Shown here: positions 1 through 10,687 of the stretch, piece by piece
Layout: every line of letters begins with the position of its first letter
How positions within the stretch are numbered: the first letter of the stretch is position 1
Notes under the pieces: generated by a model
The model's database searches: none
The model's input: only the letters and a program-made list of their open reading frames with translations
What the model was told of the DNA's origin: nothing
Position numbers and translations under genes: made by a program
NCBI GenBank assembly: GCA_947359465.1
Contig: OX375873.1
Location: 130,712,899-130,776,898, forward strand
Length of the DNA: 64,000 nt
DNA from: Metellina segmentata
Taxonomy: Eukaryota > Arthropoda > Arachnida > Araneae > Tetragnathidae
Direction of reading: 5' to 3'

Positions 1-312
1 ATCCAATCATACGACCTCTTATAAACTCTGAAAGTTGCTCGTAATGAGCTGGAATCCTGAAGCGTGTAATTTTTTCAGTCTTTAAAAGGTATCCTAAATT
101 GTATTGCAGCAGAAATTTTTAACAACAGTTCAAGAACAATTCCTTATATACATCGGCTGGATGCGCAGTTCCGATGCGCTGGAGATCGCACTATTCCTTC
201 ATTGGACACCAAATGTTAATCATTTGCATATTTGGTCAAAAAATTTTTGCATACGAAATTTCAAAGCAATCGGATGATTCCTTCTTGGTGCGTCGATTTT
301 TTTGTTACAGTG
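1..312 (+). mobile_element. Tc1-like transposon, 3' end (cut by window edge)
   Basis: The right end of a Tc1/mariner element whose body lies to the left of the window. The first 200 bases read in broken frames like the C-terminal tail of a Tc1 transposase (an 'ARNELES' segment near base 40, then an arginine-rich stretch). The end carries a 'ccttcttggtgcgtcgattttt' motif followed by 'acagtgta', which I read as the terminal inverted repeat plus the TA target. The same motif recurs at 31.57-31.60 kb downstream of a clearer Tc1 transposase fragment, and that is the main support. No intact ORF remains. The family is inferred; the partner repeat is out of view. Confidence 0.55.
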
Positions 313-344
313 TATATAGATAATTATTATTATTGTTGTTTTTT

Positions 345-462
345 GAATGGCAAATCTAATGGGAATTCGTTGCAATTACTAGGGGTTAGCGAGCAGTGGT
401 CACACCTAACCCCACGAAATTAACTGTCACGGGCTACGCCGTGCTGGCCAGGCAGTGGCTAG
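345..462 (+). mobile_element. Helitron 3' terminal fragment
   Basis: About 118 bp closely matching the 3' end of the Helitron at 10.56-10.685 kb: a shared 'caaat..aatgggaattc' start, a 'ggggttagcga' block, and an 'acgggc' motif ahead of a short GC-rich hairpin. It ends in 'ggctag', the CTAG-type terminus expected of Helitrons, which have no TIRs or target duplications. No matching 5' end lies upstream, so this is a 3' fragment. A hAT-type terminus begins three bases after the CTAG. Confidence 0.65.
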
Positions 463-464
463 TA

Positions 465-562
465 CAGGGCTCGAAATACCCGGGTGCACAGGTGCACTGT
501 GCATATGAAAATAAAATTGTGCACCTAATTTTTTTCCCGCTAGGTGCACGCAATGCAACTAA
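465..562 (+). mobile_element. hAT-type terminal sequence (left arm)
   Basis: Starts CAGGGCTCGAAAT and continues for about 95 bp as an inverted copy of the sequence ending at 1038, with shared 'gggtgcacaggtgcac' and 'aattgtgcacctaa' blocks. The 8 bases before it (ggctagta) match 6 of 8 with those after 1038 (atctagta). It may be the left end of a 574-bp element reaching 1038, or a separate copy of the MITE at 863-1038. Bases 563-862 between them carry no recognisable ORF. Confidence 0.6.
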
Positions 563-862
563 CGGTAAAAAAAAGGGAAAGGGGGGAGCGTGTTTTATGT
601 TATTTTGATGTTTGAATAAAATATTAGTATCGACCTCTCTCGCTCTAAAGGAACATAATTAAAATTCCTAATTACACACTTTGCGAATCGCTGGGCCGTA
701 AAGGATTTATACAGGAGGAGGGTTTACTTGTGTCACTGCTACCAGAACTTTCCGATGATCGAAACATTTTCTAGATGACTTTGTTGAAGTAACTGTCGCG
801 GCAGACGCACGCCGAAGAAGGGAGGTATTCGATTTTTAAATATTTTTATTTACTATCTAGTA

Positions 863-1038
863 CAGGCCTCGAAATATATTTTTTAATACAGGTGCACCTT
901 GAGCATCTAAGGTTTTAAATAAGGTGGAAATATATTATATTTTAGGTGCAGTGCGTGCACCTAGCGGAAAAATATTAGGTGCACAATTTTATTTTCATGT
1001 GCACAGTGCACCTGTGCACCCGGGTATTTCGAGCCCTG
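863..1038. mobile_element. hAT-type MITE with perfect 8-bp target duplication
   Basis: A 176-bp non-autonomous element starting CAGGCCTCGAAAT and ending ATTTCGAGCCCTG, so the tips are inverted repeats. Inner blocks rich in 'aggtgcac' and 'gtgcacct' extend the fold-back. ATCTAGTA lies directly on both sides (855-862 and 1039-1046), a perfect 8-bp duplication as hAT transposases generate. It has no coding capacity and would need a transposase from elsewhere. Confidence 0.8.
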
Positions 1039-1046
1039 ATCTAGTA

Positions 1047-2816
1047 CGAACCTATATATAAACATACCCAACTAAAATAAAGTAGTTTACATTACATTAA
1101 TACTCTAAATTTGCGGGTGCTTGACTGAAAACCAAGGCATACTTTCAGAATTTACAATTTTGGTCGATAACTTTTGAATTTAAATATTTTGTCATTGACA
1201 TAGAAGATGTGAAATTTGTAAAGGGTTTGTGGTACTTTGGACGGTGTAGGGAGGGGTTTTTTCGTCGCTAGAAAAGAAATAAAGGTGTGGCAAGGATAAC
1301 GCTTTGCACTGCAGAAAATCGTAACTTATGTTTGAAAATAATCCACCAAAAGTTTTATAAGTTTAAGGAAAAATTGTTCTGCGACGTTCGTCACAGTTTT
1401 AAGCACTTTCTGCTCCTAGGCCTCAATGATTCAAAACCGTACAATATGAACAATCAAAGGTTTGTTGGGTTTTACGGCAAAAGGGTGATATAATTGTCAA
1501 TGCTGCCGCAACAGGCGACACAGACAACGTCAAGTAATAGACATGCACACACAATTAAGGTTTTACTCACACAGTAAAGAAAAATACCGACAGGAATGGA
1601 ACCTGAGCACCTACAACTCGGAGGTTATTAGCGTAAAAGCACACCTACTCATGACGGCCCTGAACAAAGCGTGTAGTGCAAATATAAAAACGTGTCATCT
1701 TTATTCTAACTCTTTTTTAAGCAAGTCAGTTCCAATTAGTCGCCTTAAATGCGTACGTACTAATTGCTTTATTTATAAAGGACTCGCGATCATGAAAGGA
1801 AAATAGATATTAAAACATATTCAAAACAAAACGCTCCCGGGGTCTTTTCTTCGAAAAATCCATTCTATGAACCTTTGAAACATAAACAAAAACACTTTTT
1901 CTTGCATTTAAAATTATTCACTCATGCGATGGGAAATTGAACAAAAAAACCTCGAATTAATACGATTACCAAATGAAATGCAATTATCCCAGCATAGAGC
2001 CTGCCGGTTGATAACCAATAATTTCTCAATAGCGTGACTCGATTTTTACTCTGGCATATTTTAATCTCCCTCGGCTCAACATCCTTTATTTTCTCAGGAT
2101 GCTTTATTTTTCTATGAATTTTTTTTCACTAGACTTCTTCTACCACAAGTTATTTTTTCATGCGTTCAAAATTTTTTCTCCACTTTTCATTAAGTGACCT
2201 GTTACGTTTTCATCAGGAGAAAGCTATTTACCGAGGAATAAGGCCGCTTCTCTTTATACATACTTTTCTTATCCACCACGCAACTTTCTAGATAAATTTC
2301 AATGCAATTTACTTTTACTTTTAAGTAGGTAAGGAGAAAAAAATCCCAGTCTTTTGCGTAGGAGCTTGAGTGAGTTAAATAAATGTGTAACTACTGCATA
2401 CTCGTGGACGATTAATAAGAAGGCTGTAGACCGGATTTTTTTATGGATAAGGATATTAATAATGCTTTGTAAATCTGCTCTCTGGAGTCATAGTAAAAGA
2501 TACATTTACATGATACCCCAGAAGCCTGGTGATAATATATATGTTGCATTTCCGTATAGTTTGCCATTACATTATATAACTTGACAACACTTCCATAAGC
2601 TATCGTAGAGCTTGTTGTCTGATTATTAAGCATACCGCATTTATTAATTACTGATTATAAGCATTACCGCATATTAAGTTCTATGCAGCGTTAGAAAAGA
2701 AAAAGAAAAGTGACTGGTACCAAGGACCAGTGTATATAAAAATATACTGCTCCGCTTGCATCATAGCTGGTCCGCTCCTCAAATAATAAATTATTCTGGT
2801 TAATAGCATGTTATTT
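1047..2816. other. No gene seen; AT-rich unassigned DNA
   Basis: Only short ORFs (under 90 codons) with no recognisable motif. Bases 1860-2300 are pyrimidine-rich with many T runs. I see no repeat family member, tRNA or coding exon that I can support. Confidence 0.5.
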
Positions 2817-2833
2817 CAGGGCTCGAAATTTTT
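2817..2833 (+). mobile_element. Solo hAT-type terminus
   Basis: The motif CAGGGCTCGAAAT recurs here as at 465 and, inverted, at 1038, but no matching inverted end is visible nearby. Probably a truncated relative of the MITE family at 0.5-1.0 kb. Confidence 0.4.
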
Positions 2834-4900
2834 ACTTGGCGAATAAAAATTCTGTCTAATTGTAGATATATTTTTTATTAAATAACTTAATTCTAACTAC
2901 CCCACTCTCAGAAATCAGACGTGCAGGCCATCGCAAAAGAACAAAGTGTGATAAAACACGTGGTCAAGTAAGCGCGCCCCCTCCTGCCGATAGCAACAAC
3001 GAGACTGGAAATGCTGCGCTGCTCACTTTCTTTTGGGACCTGACGATCGTCAATGGCCAATGATTCAACAGGCGCCGATTATTGTGTTTGTAACTTGGAG
3101 TCAGAAACCAGAAATGACTCTACTATTTATTCGCTGATGAGAATTTCCAAATTCTCGATCACGTGTCCGAAATAATTTTTTTTAGTTAAGGAAACACAAA
3201 AAAATAGTTAAATTCCGAAAACGCATAGTTCAATCCCAACAATACATGAATCAAACATCACAACGCACAAGAGTTAATTTATTATTGACGTAGATTACGT
3301 GATATCTTTCGAAATCGAGGTGTAATGCTTAATATTTTAATGTCACGGAAAATTTAACTTGAAAAATAAAAATGATATATAAATGAATTTTATTATGTTC
3401 AATAGAGCACTATATGTAAACAAAAAATGCTGTAAATACTCATTGGTCTCGTGCTGGCGTCATCGGCTAATGCAATCGCAGCACAAAGTTGAGTCACGAA
3501 AATTCGCAATGCCAATCACGTTAGTTTAGTCTACCTCCGGCCACCTTTGTGCTAGCACGACTTTTGAGGTGTCATTTATTTTGTCTCTTTACTTTATAAA
3601 TAATAATAATAAATATAAAACCTAAGTATTTAATACTTTTTTGGATATAAGACTTTAAATTTAGAAAAATCGTAAAAATTTCAAATTGTCCAATATGCAT
3701 AATAAACACCAGAAGAATTGTAGACAAGTCAACATGAAGATGGATTGACATGATGAATCCAAGAATATCCGATGCTGAGTGTCAACGGTCTCGGAGGGCG
3801 TTTATGAATGTATAGGCGTCGCACCTTCAAGGTGAAAAAATGCCAGATACGAATGCGCCAAATACCTCTACCATCAGTTAGATCCAAATAGCATATATGA
3901 TGACATACAGGTTTCATTATGGAATGACGGAGTTCAATCCATGATGGTCGGAAATGAGCCACAACCTTTAACATCAACAGCTTGTGCACCATTTGTGATA
4001 TATGTGCGGAGCGATAAACAATTAATGTACGAAATTAAAACAGTGTAGTATTGCTTTCTCCTCATTCACCATTCACTCTCATTCAACATAAGGCCTCACT
4101 AACGCATTCTACACCTCATACCTAGCAGCCGTGTCCTGACACAGCCCCGTCCGTTTTTTGAAAATAAATGTTACAAAATTCGTAAATTAAAATGTGATTT
4201 TCAGACCTGTTCAGAATGCAATTAGTGAGGTCACACAAAATGGAATTAGGTGATACGCAAAGTAAGACCTAGTCACGATCTTTCATAAATGTCCTGTCTG
4301 ATGAATTCCACAATGGTAAAAGATAAATGATACATACTTTAAATGAAACATGATGAATTATGACTCCGGATACCACATTTGTTACGTTCAAAAGATTCCT
4401 CTATTTAAAATGTAAGTATACATTAGAAGTCACGAAAATCGATAGGAAAGATCGATCGAAATTCGTCTGAAATGTTTAATCCGACCTTTCTCACATAGGA
4501 TTCCAAGAAACAATCAACAGACATTTAAACAAATGATTATTTCAAGGTTGGACATTTTACACAAATAACTTACAATTCAAAAATAACTTACTTTCAAACC
4601 TCTGCGATTTTTGAAAAGTTGCTCTCTTATGTCACAATACTCGGAGATTCGATTTTTGTGTAAAAAGTGGCCGAATTTGTCATATGAACGCACCATTATA
4701 GAACTTTCAGCAAGAGTGAATTCGTTTTTGTTAAAACATTTTTAATGTTGCAAGGGGAATCTTTATTTGCCTTCATACAAAAGTACATTTAGTTCATTTG
4801 TTTCTTTGTATTATTAGAAATAGCTATTTACTTGAGGTGTATGTATACAATATAAATCACGAAAATCGACCAGATTAACAATATAGTTTTAATATATCGT
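2834..4900. other. No gene seen; AT-rich unassigned DNA
   Basis: Contains a somewhat GC-richer stretch at 2920-3060 and another at 3725-3990. The latter holds an 87-codon open frame on the minus strand with no recognised motif. Nothing here can be assigned to a gene or repeat family. Confidence 0.45.
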
Positions 4901-5238
4901 AGAAGGACCAACGCGTATCTTCCGATCAATAAATTAGAACTAGTTTTCCTAACTATCTGCACGAGCAGAGAGAGAGCTTGGTTGGAAGAAATTCAACTGA
5001 AAACCGTCGTGAACAAAGGGGGCTGAATGCACGTTAAATCTGTCGTGGCGTCAAATATCCTCACATTGGTGTACTGTGGAAGTTTGGACAGTAGGGTGCC
5101 AGCTCAGGTGTTATATCTTCATCTGTCCGTGGTTCACAATTAGGTGGTGTTGTCTTCGAATGTTTCCCTTAGGGAAATTATTAGGACTGTCGCCAATTGA
5201 CGGTTGTGTTGCTAAAATGCAACGTAAATTAGAATACC
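4901..5238 (+). repeat. Left arm of inverted duplication: SINE copy plus its flank
   Basis: Inverted copy of 6485-6842. Bases 4901-4980 are flank; about 4985-5238 is a plus-strand member of the tRNA-derived SINE family seen across the window (body blocks such as 'gttaaatctgtcgtggcgtc' and 'ggtgccagctcaggtg'). Relative to the right arm, the tRNA-like head with the B box has been lost by a deletion of roughly 30 bases. Because the flank is repeated too, the two arms arose by inverted duplication and not by two independent SINE insertions. Confidence 0.75.
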
Positions 5239-5264
5239 CCTATTACTAACAATTCAAAATATTT

Positions 5265-5490
5265 AACAATTTTTTAGCTTTAAAGCGATGCCAAGATCTT
5301 GCAAATGTACGAAGTAATTGTTTAGTTTTACAAGGGTTTTCGTTATGTACTGTCACCATGAACATGCATGTTTCCAAAATGTTCAACTCGACTTCTGAAG
5401 GACTGCGCTTTTGCAAAAGGAAGACCTTTGTTCAAAACTTGATAACACCACATTGAATTCACCTATTATAATTATTTTTGCATGGAATAT
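5265..5490 (-). repeat. Dispersed repeat, first part (split by mariner)
   Basis: Resembles, in inverse orientation, 24740-25000: shared 'acaagggttttcgtta', 'tactgtcacca' and 'ataattatttttg' stretches. The remainder of the repeat continues after the mariner insertion, at 6130-6345. No coding potential recognised. Confidence 0.5.
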
Positions 5491-5496
5491 GATCTG

Positions 5497-6124
5497 TTGG
5501 GTCCACCGGAGCGTTCTGCGGGTTTTCAAATCGAAGCTAGCTTTATTATTGTTATTTTGCTACCGCTTATAAGGAGTGACCTTGATTGAAGCAGACGTTT
5601 AAATTCAGGCTTTTCTGCTTACACTGCATAACTATATCATGTGGCATAATTTTTGTTTCACCAATGCTAAGAATGGAGAACCAGAAACTTCATATTTAAG
5701 CGTGGAACTTCCAGCGTCGAAGATGATGCAAGCTCTGAACGACCATCCTCCGTACACGAGGACCTATTAAAATATGCTATCGTTGAAAATCCACGTTACA
5801 CAGTTCAGGAAATTATATATATCTCTATCAGTCTAAATATTCCAAAAAGTACTGTTTATGATCATCTAAAGAAGATTGTTTATGAAATCCGCTACTATGT
5901 GTGGGCATCCCATACTTTAACACAGCAGAGACTGTCAAACAGCACCTCGATAACTTCTTTACGATAAATTCAATAAGCCTAAAGATTTTTAAAATAGGAA
6001 TTTTCTAGCTGCCAAAAAATCATAGAACCAAATATTTGTGAATCAATAAAATGTTCTTATGTTTTTTTGTACTGCTTCGTTGGTATTTTTTTTAAAAACA
6101 CACAGAACTGCCCGGATGACCCAA
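5497..6124 (+). mobile_element. Internally deleted mariner element
   Basis: About 628 bp bounded by imperfect inverted repeats: the left end starts TTGGGTCCACCGGAGCGTTC, and the right end is its complement (GAACTGCCCGGATGACCCAA) with a few mismatches. Inside, 5640-5960 encodes in broken frames the N-terminal helix-turn-helix region of a mariner transposase: an 'ENPRYTVQEI' segment, then 'NIPKSTVYDHLKKI', then 'VWASHTLT' (the last a remnant of the family's WVPH-type linker motif). It is followed almost directly by the C-terminal tail ('HLDNFF', then 'GIF.LPK'). The central DDE catalytic domain of about 200 residues is missing, and the HTH part has stops, so it is a MITE-like deletion derivative that could only move in trans. 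TA dinucleotides lie near both ends. Confidence 0.75.
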
Positions 6125-6129
6125 CATAT

Positions 6130-6345
6130 AATGCAATGGATATTGGAACCTAAATCACAGTATTTTGTCAACAATATATTTTTTAAATTTTGAAATTCCT
6201 GAAAAAATGTTGATTTGCCTTTCTGAACAAATTAGAATTTGAGATAACGCTTTCCAAAAAACATGCTAATTTGCTAATTATATCTTGATTAGATAATTAA
6301 TTATTCGCACAATCCGATTTTTTTATCCCTGAAATACTTTAAGAA
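6130..6345 (-). repeat. Dispersed repeat, second part
   Basis: Continues the repeat begun at 5265. The stretch 'aaattagaatttgagata' and the adjacent 'catgctaatttgctaatta' appear inverted at 24450-24525. The two parts are separated only by the mariner at 5497-6124, so the mariner inserted into this repeat. Confidence 0.5.
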
Positions 6346-6484
6346 TACACCAATTACCTGTGGTAAAAAACTAGACTTTTAAAGTCTGGATTAAAAATGC
6401 TTCTAGTGTATACGTACAATCATAGGCATAAATGAGTCTACTCATATATGCTTATGGAGATTAATATGCAGATAGTTAGTAAAA

Positions 6485-6842
6485 GTGGTATTCTAATTTA
6501 CGTTGCACTCGAAAAACACAACCGTCAATAGGCGACAGTTCGAATTAATTCCCTAAGACAACACCACGTAATTGTGATCCGCGGACAGATGAAGATATAA
6601 CACCTGAGCTGGCACCCTACTGTCCAAATTTCCACAGTACACCAAAGTGAGGATATTTGACGCCACGACAGATTTAACGAGCACCAGCCCCCTTTGTTCA
6701 CGACGGTTTTCAGTTGTATTCGAACTCCCAATCATCCGGTTGCTAAACCGGTACACTTCCAATCCAGACTCCCTCTGCCCGTGCAGATAGTTAAGAAAAC
6801 TAGTTCTAATTTATTGATCGGAAGATACGCGTTGTTCCTTCC
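6485..6842 (-). repeat. Right arm of inverted duplication: tRNA-derived SINE plus flank
   Basis: A minus-strand SINE copy: the body is at 6485-6700, and the tRNA-like head at about 6700-6765 contains a B-box-like 'gagttcgaatac' when read on the minus strand. Bases 6770-6842 are flank shared with the left arm at 4901-4980. This is the more complete of the two copies. Short minus-strand ORFs across it are artefacts of the repeat. Confidence 0.7.
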
Positions 6843-7166
6843 GTCCAAATACATGAAGACATTTCCAACTTTCACAGAAACAATAACAACATACAAAAGC
6901 TTCACTTACTAGACAACATCAAAAATATCATGCGATATTATAAGCCAGCAGTGGCGTATGGCCCTGCTCGTATAAAAAAAAATGACCTGTTTTACCACTG
7001 GACTACTATAAGGTTATGTATAATTTACATTTTCGTTAAGTGGTTCAATTTAATCGTAGTTTAATTTAATAATTTCAGTCGTTTATAAATATGAATACAC
7101 CCATTAAAGAACGACTACTCTACAGAATGAAAAATGCTTACAGTACAGTGACGACAATAATCAATA

Positions 7167-8397
7167 TACACAGTCATGTCACATTAATGTTACCACCTGT
7201 CAAAATCCAGAATAACCACCTTTGGCAGATAGGACCGCTGCGAGACATGCAGGAAGAGAGTCAGTCAATTAGGTTTCTGAAGATGTTCTCACTGGGATGT
7301 TGAGCCATGCCGACTCTAGTGCCGTAGCCAGCTGCGCTAGATTACGCGGTTGAGGATCCATGGCACGAACAAACCGATCGAGGTGGTCTCACATATTCTC
7401 GAGTGGATGTAAATCCGGTGAGTTTGCTGGCCAGGGGAGTACGGTAAACTCATCCTGGTGCTCTTCGAACCACGCACATACACTGCGAGCTGTATGACAC
7501 CTCGCATTGTCCTGCTGTTAGATGCCATCATTCTGAGGAAAAATAATTCGCATGTAGAGGTGGACATGGCCCGCAAGGATAGATGCGTACTTGTGCTGAT
7601 CCACCGTGCCTTCGACAATGATGAGTGCACCCAGTGAATGCCAGGAAAACATTCCCCAAACCATAATGCTCCCTCCTCCAGCCTGGATCCTTCCGGAAAT
7701 TCTTGCAGGGTGTTCGCTTTTAGACGTTTCACGCCGTATACGCCAACGTCCATCTGTCCGATGGAGCATAAAACGTGATTCATCGGGAAAAGCCACCTGT
7801 CCCCCCTCTGTGGACGTCCAGTTGCTGTACTGGCTTGCAAATTCCAACCTTCGTCGCCGATGGACAGCAGTCAGCATAGGTGCATGCATTCACCAGGCGT
7901 CTGCTGCGGAGGCCCATGCGCAGCAACGTTCGCTGAACCGTTGTTGAGGATACACTCTTGGTAGCCCCTTGGTTCAGCTGGGCGGTCAGTTGCTCAACAG
8001 TTGCACGTCTATTCGCCCGAACGCATCTCCGTAGCCTTCGTTTGCCTCTGTCATCTATAGCCCGTGGTGCACCACATGTGCCACGCCGCTGATTTGGGAT
8101 AGTGCCATTTTGCCATGCACGGTATACTTTTACCACGGTGGCACGCGAACAGTTCACAAGATTAGCCGTTTCCGAAATGCTTCCACCCGTGGCCCGAAAG
8201 CCAATAATCATGCCCTTTTGGAAGTCGGATAAATCGCTACGTTTCTGCATTACGCCAACGATTGAAATGCTTTCCGATGCCATAGGACATCCTTTATATA
8301 CACCCCACTGCAATGTGCTGCTACCTGCCTTTTGTGATTAGTTATTTCACGTTGACGTCGAAAGTAGGTGGTGGTCACATTGTGACTGGACTGTGTA
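7167..8397 (-). mobile_element. Tc1-like transposon, near complete, with TIRs
   Basis: About 1.23 kb. The left end (TA)CACAGTC and right end GACTGTG(TA) are mutual complements, and the imperfect TIR continues inward for about 30 bp ('accacct' against 'aggtggt'). TA lies directly outside both tips, as expected for Tc1/mariner insertion. The single gene inside (7200-8250, minus) spans almost the whole element, with the compact layout of autonomous Tc1 elements. Confidence 0.85.
7200..8250 (-). pseudogene. Tc1-like transposase (DD34E), degraded
   Basis: Would catalyse cut-and-paste transposition in the nucleus after binding the TIRs. From the N-terminus: a paired helix-turn-helix region starting MQKRSDLSDFQKG with 'SISETANLVNCSRATVVKVY', a GRPR-like hook region ('GAPRAIDDRGKRRLRR'), then the RNase H-fold domain with 'FPDESRF' (first Asp), 'GGGSIMVWGMFSW', 'QQDNARCH' (second Asp) and 'SPDLHPLENM' (Asp...Glu), and a terminal GGYSGF. 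Length is about 350 codons, normal for the family. The start at 8250 is chosen because it opens the conserved HTH; in-frame ATGs lie just upstream. Damage: a stop at 7518-7520 (Tyr to stop just before QQDNARCH), a stop at 7389-7391 (Trp to stop after ENM), and frame changes near 7850 and near 7270. Catalytic residues are still readable, so inactivation looks fairly recent. Confidence 0.88.
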
Positions 8398-8474
8398 AAA
8401 ATAGAATAAACAGAACAAATCTAGTGTATAAACTATTAAAATATAATAGTACCAATATTCATAAAATAATATTT

Positions 8475-8830
8475 TTATGCTTTTATTCCACTAAAATCTT
8501 CAATGAGCTGCTTATTATCTGACCTGAAAGCAATTTCCGCATCAATTGATAAAACAGCAAGTGAAGAAAACTTTTCTTGAGTCATTGTTGAGTGCAAGTA
8601 ATTTTTCACAAGCTTCAACTTGAAGAAACTAAGCTCTGTTACGGCCATGTTTACACGAATTGTCAAAATTAGTCTCATAGTTATGAAGGTGTTCGGATAC
8701 AAGTATTGGAGGTAGTTTTCCACAATTTTCTTAAAAAAAAGTCCCGGACATTATCAACTACTGTTGGAATATTGCTTTTAATGTGACAGTTGGAAGGTGG
8801 TCTTTCAAAATTGTTAATTCAACCAATGTT
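8475..8830 (-). pseudogene. hAT transposase C-terminal dimerisation domain fragment
   Basis: The minus-strand frame reads a typical hAT (ZMYM1-like) C-terminus: 'LVKNYLHSTMTQEKFSSLAV' preceded by 'NMAVTELSFFKLK', and ending 'LIEDFSGIKA'. This region mediates dimerisation of hAT transposases. Upstream (8740-8830, another frame) 'TLVELTILKDHLP' appears to continue the same protein, so at least one frameshift is present. The BED zinc finger and catalytic core are absent. It begins 78 bases beyond the Tc1 at 7167-8397 and was probably truncated before or independently of that insertion. Confidence 0.72.
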
Positions 8831-9948
8831 GCAACACCAATATCGCAATTTCCATCAACACAAAGAATTCAAGCCAAGCTATGCAGTACTTTTCGAGTTT
8901 TCTTTTTTCCATATTTTCTAGAGCTTTTCGCCGCTATTGTATCAGATCTTCAATAGTATCATTTAGACAATAAAAGTTCACAGAAAATATTTTAAATAAA
9001 CATTTCATATTCACCATTTTGTTATCCTTAATTTTGTGTACGTTAGTTTTAAGTTTAGGCTCTAAAATAAATTGGATTCAATAGTTTTACTAAATACGAC
9101 TTTTCTTTACATTTTTGGACTATGAAACAAACTACATCCAATTGAGGACATATTTTGATAAATCGAAGATTTGATATCCATTGCCATGTACCAGTTTTGT
9201 TTCGGATTATTTTATGCTACATTTAATTTACTTGCTTGGGTATGTAAATTTGTTCTGGTCTTTGGTGTCAAGAAAATTCCTCTCTATGAATATGAATGCC
9301 TTGTGAGGAAGTGATTCATAATGCTTAGTTTATCATGAATTCAACACCATTAATAATTTCAGTAACTATATTGTTAATGGATAGTGTCTGAAAATTCAAT
9401 TATGGTATCACCCCCAACCCCCCAGCAAGAATAAACAAACAAAATAAACTTGTCTAGAGACATCAAAAACACCTGTTAACAATTCTGAAAAAAGTAAACA
9501 AATTAAATGAATACAACGTTTATTTGTCTTTTTTTTCATATCCTGCATCCAGTGTGGAATGTAACGATTGGCTGGCTGTTTTGTCGTCTAAAGACGCGAT
9601 AGCTATATCTGGCTAAGCTGGGTCAAGCATTAAACATCGTGAGTAAGGTGGTGGTTGGTTGGGTTCGATTATGCAAGGGCAATATTGGGGAACAAGCTGC
9701 ATCGAACATAAAACAGATATTTTTAAAGAAAATGCACGTCCACACATTTAGGAAGTTTTACTGACAAAGAAGACGAAATACGCTCAGGGAGGAACAAACT
9801 TGTGCACCGACAATTTACAATAATTACAAGAGGATTTTGTTTGAAAAAATATCTAACATAAAAACACATATAACATTGAATCCCTAGAAAAATTCAGTAT
9901 AACTCCGAACATAAATTTTCAGGAGGAAAACTAATGCAAATTCCACTG
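8831..9948. other. No gene seen; AT-rich DNA
   Basis: Possibly further decayed hAT sequence at 8831-8960. A weak relative of the 'gttttatggcgcaagg' module lies at 9648-9690. Otherwise unassigned. Confidence 0.4.
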
Positions 9949-10685
9949 TCTCTAATATTATAAAATGAAATGTTTGTCTTTCTGACTGCGTGTACGCATC
10001 GTCCTGACTAATCTATGGCTCCACTTACAGTAATCAAATTTGGCACACAGGTAGTCCGAATTTTTTGCGATATTTGTGCGAGCCCAAATTTTAAAATTAA
10101 ATCTAAAATATTTTAAAATTAATTTATTGGAATTTAATTATTACAGTTTTCCTCAGAATAGCAACTGTATAAAGAGATGACAGATTATAAATTTATTATT
10201 TCCGTTTCATTTTCCGAGGAACGATTTCAGCGGACCACAAAACAAATAAAGTTTTAACTGGAGTGGACCAACAAAACAAATAAAGTTTTAACTGGAGTTG
10301 TGTAGTTCTTTTTCTATCTCCTAAATTGTTAAAGATAGAGTAAAAATTTCAACAGATTTAAAATTTGTGGAAAATTTTACAGTAGATCGATGTACCTACA
10401 TTTGATTTTCTTTTAAAAATAACTTTTCAATTGAATATCTTTGATATTTTTGCAAGAGATTGTGTCGTAAGCCTATTGATTTGTTCGCAATAAAATGGGA
10501 ATATGAAGCAATCCCCGAGGTTAGCGAGCAGTGGCGATTGGATCTGCGTTGCCTGTGGTGTTGGTTTGCGAAGCAAATCAAATGGGAATTCATTGCAATC
10601 ATCGGGGGTTAGCGAACAGTTGTCCCACATGCCCCCACTAAAAGAACTATCACGGGCAACGCCGAGCTGGCCACGCAAAGGCTAG
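9949..10685 (+). mobile_element. Non-autonomous Helitron, copy 1 of a tandem pair
   Basis: Starts TCTCTAATATTATAAAATG, a Helitron-type 5' end, followed by a 'tttgtctttctgactg' stretch and 'tttggcacacaggtag', which recurs in copy 2. It ends with 'acgggcaacgccgagctggc' and CTAG at 10682-10685, matching the terminus at 345-462. No TIR or target duplication, as expected for rolling-circle elements. No Rep/helicase coding. An internal direct repeat of about 30 bp lies at 10236-10300 ('aacaaataaagttttaactgg'). Confidence 0.7.
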
Positions 10686-10687
10686 AC

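Noticed and set aside
6700..6770. tRNA gene candidate on the minus strand
   Set aside because: Only A/B-box-like promoter elements are recognisable; no cloverleaf with acceptor stem. It is the head of a tRNA-derived SINE repeated elsewhere.
7606..7947. 113-codon plus-strand ORF
   Set aside because: Antisense shadow of the Tc1 transposase on the minus strand.
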